NCBI RefSeq assembly: GCF_004307425.1
Contig: NZ_SEWZ01000003.1
Location: 310,001-374,000 of the forward strand
DNA: 64,000 nt
Reading direction: 5' to 3'
Source: Aquirufa antheringensis
GTDB lineage: Bacteria; Bacteroidota; Bacteroidia; Cytophagales; Spirosomataceae
This document shows, piece by piece, positions 61,362 to 64,000 of this stretch. A program made the position numbers and the translations under genes. Numbering within the stretch: position 1 is the first letter of the stretch; the number at the start of each line of letters is the position of its first letter. The notes below the pieces were generated by a model. The model was not told where the DNA came from and did not search any database. It worked only from the letters and a program-made list of their open reading frames with translations.

Positions 61362-62684
61362 ATGAAAAAACTAGCCTTAGGACTACTCTTAGCCGCCCCC
61401 TTTGTAGCGGACGCACAGTCTTCTTTAAAACCCACAATCGCTCAAAAAGCAGACGCCTTGAAAGATAAGGTCATTGCTTGGCGACGGGATTTCCACGAAC
61501 ATCCTGAACTAGGTAACCAAGAAGTGCGTACTGCCGGTATTGTGGCCGCACATTTACGTTCTCTCGGTATGGAAGTGCAGGAGAAAGTAGGGTACACCGG
61601 GGTTGTCGGAGTACTGAAAGGTGGGAAGCCAGGTCCGGTAGTGGCATTGCGTGCCGATATGGATGGTTTGCCCGTAACAGAGCGTGGAGATTTGCCTTTT
61701 AAATCGAAAGTGACTGCTGAGTTTAATGGCCAAAAAACGGGCGTGATGCACGCTTGTGGTCACGATTCTCACGTGGCTATTTTGATGGCGGTGGCGGAGA
61801 TTTTGGCCTCTGAAAAGGCTAATTTAGCGGGTACGGTGAAATTCATTTTCCAGCCTGCAGAAGAAGGTGTTTACAATGATAAGGGGGAGATGATTCTTTC
61901 TGGTGCCGAATTAATGGTGAAAGAGGGAGTATTAGAGAATCCGAAAGTGGATGTGATTTTTGGCTTGCATATTGCCTCTGGATCTGATAATGGAGTGATT
62001 GAATACAAGCCAGGTGCCACGATGGCTGCCGTAGACCAATTGGATATCAAAGTCAAAGGAAAACAAGCGCATGGCGCTAGTCCTTGGACAGGTGTGGATC
62101 CGATTGTTATTTCATCGCAGATTGTCATGGGATTGCAAACCATCGTTTCACGTTCTGTGAATATTACCGAGGATCCTGCCATCGTAACAGTGGGCGCGAT
62201 TCACAGCGGAATTAGACAAAACATCATTCCCGAATCTTCTCATATGATCGGTACGATTCGTACGTTCGGCGTGGCACAACGTGAATTAGTACACCAACGC
62301 ATTAAGGATATCGCGACGAACATAGCGGAAAGTGGAGGCGGAAAAGCGGATGTGACCATCGGCACAGGTTATCCTGTGACCTATAACAACCCAGGATTAG
62401 TCGAAAAGATGTTACCTACCTTACAAGGGGTGAATGGAAAAGACCGCGTTCGCGTGGTAGCTGCGCATACGGGTGCAGAAGACTTCTCTTTCTTTCAACA
62501 AAAAGTGCCTGGCTTCTTCTTCTTTTTAGGAGCGAGACCTGATAACAAGAAAGCAGACGAAGTAGCCGGACACCACACACCGGACTTTCATTTAGATGAA
62601 GCCCATTTCCAAGTGGGGGTGAAAGCCTTGAGTAGTTTGGTCGTAGACTATATGGATATGGCGCAACCGAAGAAAAAGAAATAG
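61362..62684 (+). CDS. Exported M20-family amidohydrolase
   Basis: 440 residues from the ATG at 61362, which begins a signal peptide ending near VADAQ; an upstream GTG was rejected. The M20D aminoacylase/carboxypeptidase features are GWRRDFHEHPELG-type start (AWRRDFHEHPELGNQE), VALRADMDGLPV, MHACGHDSHVAILM, FQPAEEG, HGASPWTGVDP and the late HTGAEDFSFF. It hydrolyses N-acyl or amide bonds of amino acids or amidated sugars outside the cytoplasm. It is the second gene after the TIM-barrel protein, and a strong terminator follows. Confidence 0.88.
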   Translation: MKKLALGLLLAAPFVADAQSSLKPTIAQKADALKDKVIAWRRDFHEHPELGNQEVRTAGIVAAHLRSLGMEVQEKVGYTGVVGVLKGGKPGPVVALRADMDGLPVTERGDLPFKSKVTAEFNGQKTGVMHACGHDSHVAILMAVAEILASEKANLAGTVKFIFQPAEEGVYNDKGEMILSGAELMVKEGVLENPKVDVIFGLHIASGSDNGVIEYKPGATMAAVDQLDIKVKGKQAHGASPWTGVDPIVISSQIVMGLQTIVSRSVNITEDPAIVTVGAIHSGIRQNIIPESSHMIGTIRTFGVAQRELVHQRIKDIATNIAESGGGKADVTIGTGYPVTYNNPGLVEKMLPTLQGVNGKDRVRVVAAHTGAEDFSFFQQKVPGFFFFLGARPDNKKADEVAGHHTPDFHLDEAHFQVGVKALSSLVVDYMDMAQPKKKK

Positions 62685-62690
62685 ATTTTG

Positions 62691-62720
62691 AGAGACGCGC
62701 TTGTCGCGTCTCTTTTTTTA
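62691..62720 (+). terminator. Intrinsic terminator after the amidohydrolase
   Basis: AGAGACGCG (62691-62699) pairs perfectly with CGCGTCTCT (62705-62713) around a 5-nt loop, followed by a run of seven T residues (62713-62719). Confidence 0.93.
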
Positions 62721-62738
62721 CGCATATATTCTAAACCT

Positions 62739-64000
62739 ATGAAAAAAATCCTCCTATTCCTTTTACTTGTAGGCCCTGCAGCCTATACCCAAAATCTGAA
62801 GCCGGAACTTTGGAATAAACCGTGGAAGGCTTCCTGGATTACGTATGCTGAAAATTCAGCGAACGCGTATAATTTAGTCGGGTTGAAAGATTATGGAGTT
62901 TATCGCTTTCAACACAAGGTTCCGTTGCTAGCGAAGCCATCCAAATGTATCATTCACGTTTCGGGGGATAATCGCTATAAATTATATGTGAATGGGACCT
63001 GGGTTTCTGCTGGTCCGGCGCGAGGGGATTTGTATTTCTGGAATTTTGAAACGCTTGACATTGCGCCTTACTTGAAGGCAGGGGAGAATACCGTGGAGGC
63101 TTTGGTTTGGAATGAGGGGAAAGGAAAGTCGGAAGCTCAAATATCTTATGCGACTGGATTTATTTTACAGGCTGATGAGGAGGCTTTCGCCGCATTCAAT
63201 ACCAACGTTCGCTGGGAGGTGGCTAAAAATGTAGGAGTCAGTCCGCTGGCCGTTCGCGTCCCAGGCTATTATGTGGCAGGTGCGGGGGAATTACAAGAAT
63301 ATAGTAAAGGTTGGTCGCCTTTTATCGGTGCGAAATCGTTAGGTCCTGGTTTAACGAAAGGAGCGTCCATCGACGCGCGTGGTTGGATGTTGTATCCATC
63401 AGCGATTCCATCGATGGAATTAACCACGCAAAGATTTGCTTCCATTCGCAAAGGAGAGGGCGATTTGATTCACGGAAGTGCCTTGGTGGTGATGCCAAAT
63501 ACTTCGGTGGATCTGTGGATCGATCAAGGGGTCTTAACGAATGCTTATCCACAATTAACCTTTACTGGAGGTAAGGACGCTAAAATCGGTCTTACGTATG
63601 CCGAAGGACTCTATGAAAAGAAAGCGCTAAGCACTACGACGAAAAATGGAAGCCACAAGGGCAATCGGAATGAGATAGATAACAAATATTGGTTAGGCCG
63701 AAAAGACAGTCTGATTGCTGACGGTGCTGCACATACCTTTGAATCGATGACCTACCGAACTTTTCGTTATGTGCGTTTGACGGTAAAGACCGAAGCGGAG
63801 GCATTGACGCTACAGGATTTCAAAAGTGTGTTTACGGGATTCCCGTTTCAGGCAAAAGCATCGCTGAAAACGGATAATCCCTTGATTCCCCAAATGCTTG
63901 ACGTGGGTTTCCGTACCGCGCGTTTGTGTGCGATGGAAACCTACATGGATTGTCCCTATTACGAACAATTGCAGTACATTGGAGACGCACGAATTCAGGC
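62739..64000 (+). CDS. Alpha-L-rhamnosidase-like exported protein, GH78-type (3' end outside window)
   Basis: 420 codons are visible, open to the last base. A signal peptide ends near AAYTQ (residue 18). The N-terminal part is beta-rich (FQHKVPLLAKPSKCIIHVSGDNRYKLYVNGTWV, then ARGDLYFWNFET), as in the accessory domains of bacterial rhamnosidases. The last visible segment, METYMDCPYYEQLQYIGDARIQ, is the start of the (alpha/alpha)6 catalytic domain with the DCP...GD signature. It would release terminal rhamnose from rhamnogalacturonan-, ulvan- or glycoside-type substrates. A terminator separates it from the amidohydrolase. Confidence 0.82.
   Translation, partial: MKKILLFLLLVGPAAYTQNLKPELWNKPWKASWITYAENSANAYNLVGLKDYGVYRFQHKVPLLAKPSKCIIHVSGDNRYKLYVNGTWVSAGPARGDLYFWNFETLDIAPYLKAGENTVEALVWNEGKGKSEAQISYATGFILQADEEAFAAFNTNVRWEVAKNVGVSPLAVRVPGYYVAGAGELQEYSKGWSPFIGAKSLGPGLTKGASIDARGWMLYPSAIPSMELTTQRFASIRKGEGDLIHGSALVVMPNTSVDLWIDQGVLTNAYPQLTFTGGKDAKIGLTYAEGLYEKKALSTTTKNGSHKGNRNEIDNKYWLGRKDSLIADGAAHTFESMTYRTFRYVRLTVKTEAEALTLQDFKSVFTGFPFQAKASLKTDNPLIPQMLDVGFRTARLCAMETYMDCPYYEQLQYIGDARIQ

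Overview
This window looks like an ordinary chromosomal stretch from a Bacteroidota bacterium, most probably a member of the Cytophagales (a freshwater Spirosomataceae-like organism would fit, but the genus cannot be fixed from sequence alone). The evidence is the repeated Bacteroidota promoter signature (TTTG, about 19-20 nt, TAnnTTTG), poor Shine-Dalgarno use, a type IX secretion sorting tail on the CotH-like protein, a long-form NusB, the gene order nusB-ytxH-DUF1573-yajC-coaE, and many exported proteins whose signal peptides end in Ala-Gln. There are no rRNA genes, phages, insertion sequences or CRISPR arrays, and no gene-free stretch longer than 300 bases.

Layout. 1-2658: the end of an acidic-polysaccharide oligomer locus (GH105, KduD, GH88). 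2714-12035: housekeeping genes on the plus strand (purH, gyrB, a small unknown gene, ppk1, a nucleoside transporter, dnaG). 12053-15518: exported and envelope proteins (unknown protein, outer-membrane barrel, vanadium-haloperoxidase/PAP2 lipoprotein, DoxX-like protein). 15559-20397: a sugar-derivative locus (TIM-barrel isomerase and two Gfo/Idh/MocA dehydrogenases, divergent from an MFS transporter). 20445-22733: a cyclophilin lipoprotein facing a sodium:solute symporter that is preceded by a newly noted 29-residue membrane microprotein. 22827-34694: tRNA-Leu(UAG), tig, clpP, clpX, an alpha/beta hydrolase, cmk, an FAD oxidoreductase, a large propeller/barrel protein, CotH and proA. 34691-40202: minus-strand dnaX, coaE fused in frame to a secreted nuclease/phosphatase-fold protein, yajC, DUF1573, YtxH, nusB. 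40291-47089: ABC exporter, TolC, MOSC protein, UbiA-like membrane protein, MFS, unknown protein and ArsR regulator. 47142-52390: a minus-strand locus with a Hyi-like isomerase, a PVC-type cytochrome dehydrogenase and NIPSNAP. 52543-53542: an exported microprotein and lgt. 53539-56781: a dipeptide/muropeptide-type trio. 56788-60355: moeA, moaC, thiN, rarA. 60431-64000: exported isomerase, M20 amidohydrolase and the start of a GH78-like rhamnosidase.

How the genes fit together. The two ends both carry exported or intracellular enzymes for uronic-acid and rhamnose-containing plant or algal polysaccharides. The centre is mostly conserved information-processing and proteostasis machinery, packed so tightly that several convergent pairs overlap at their 3' ends and several operon partners overlap as TAATG, TAGTG or ATGTCTGA.

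The most interesting signal is inside dnaX: an in-frame A AAA AAG heptamer, a GGAGGG sequence 9 nt upstream, a strong stem-loop 4 nt downstream and a TGA two codons into the -1 frame. This is the full architecture of the E. coli dnaX programmed frameshift that makes the gamma subunit. Other points of note are the coaE-nuclease in-frame fusion, promoters placed so close to start codons that the mRNAs would be leaderless (dnaX, the MOSC gene, GH88), a terminator-like hairpin lying inside the longest possible ppk1 reading frame, and two unlisted microproteins with good promoters.
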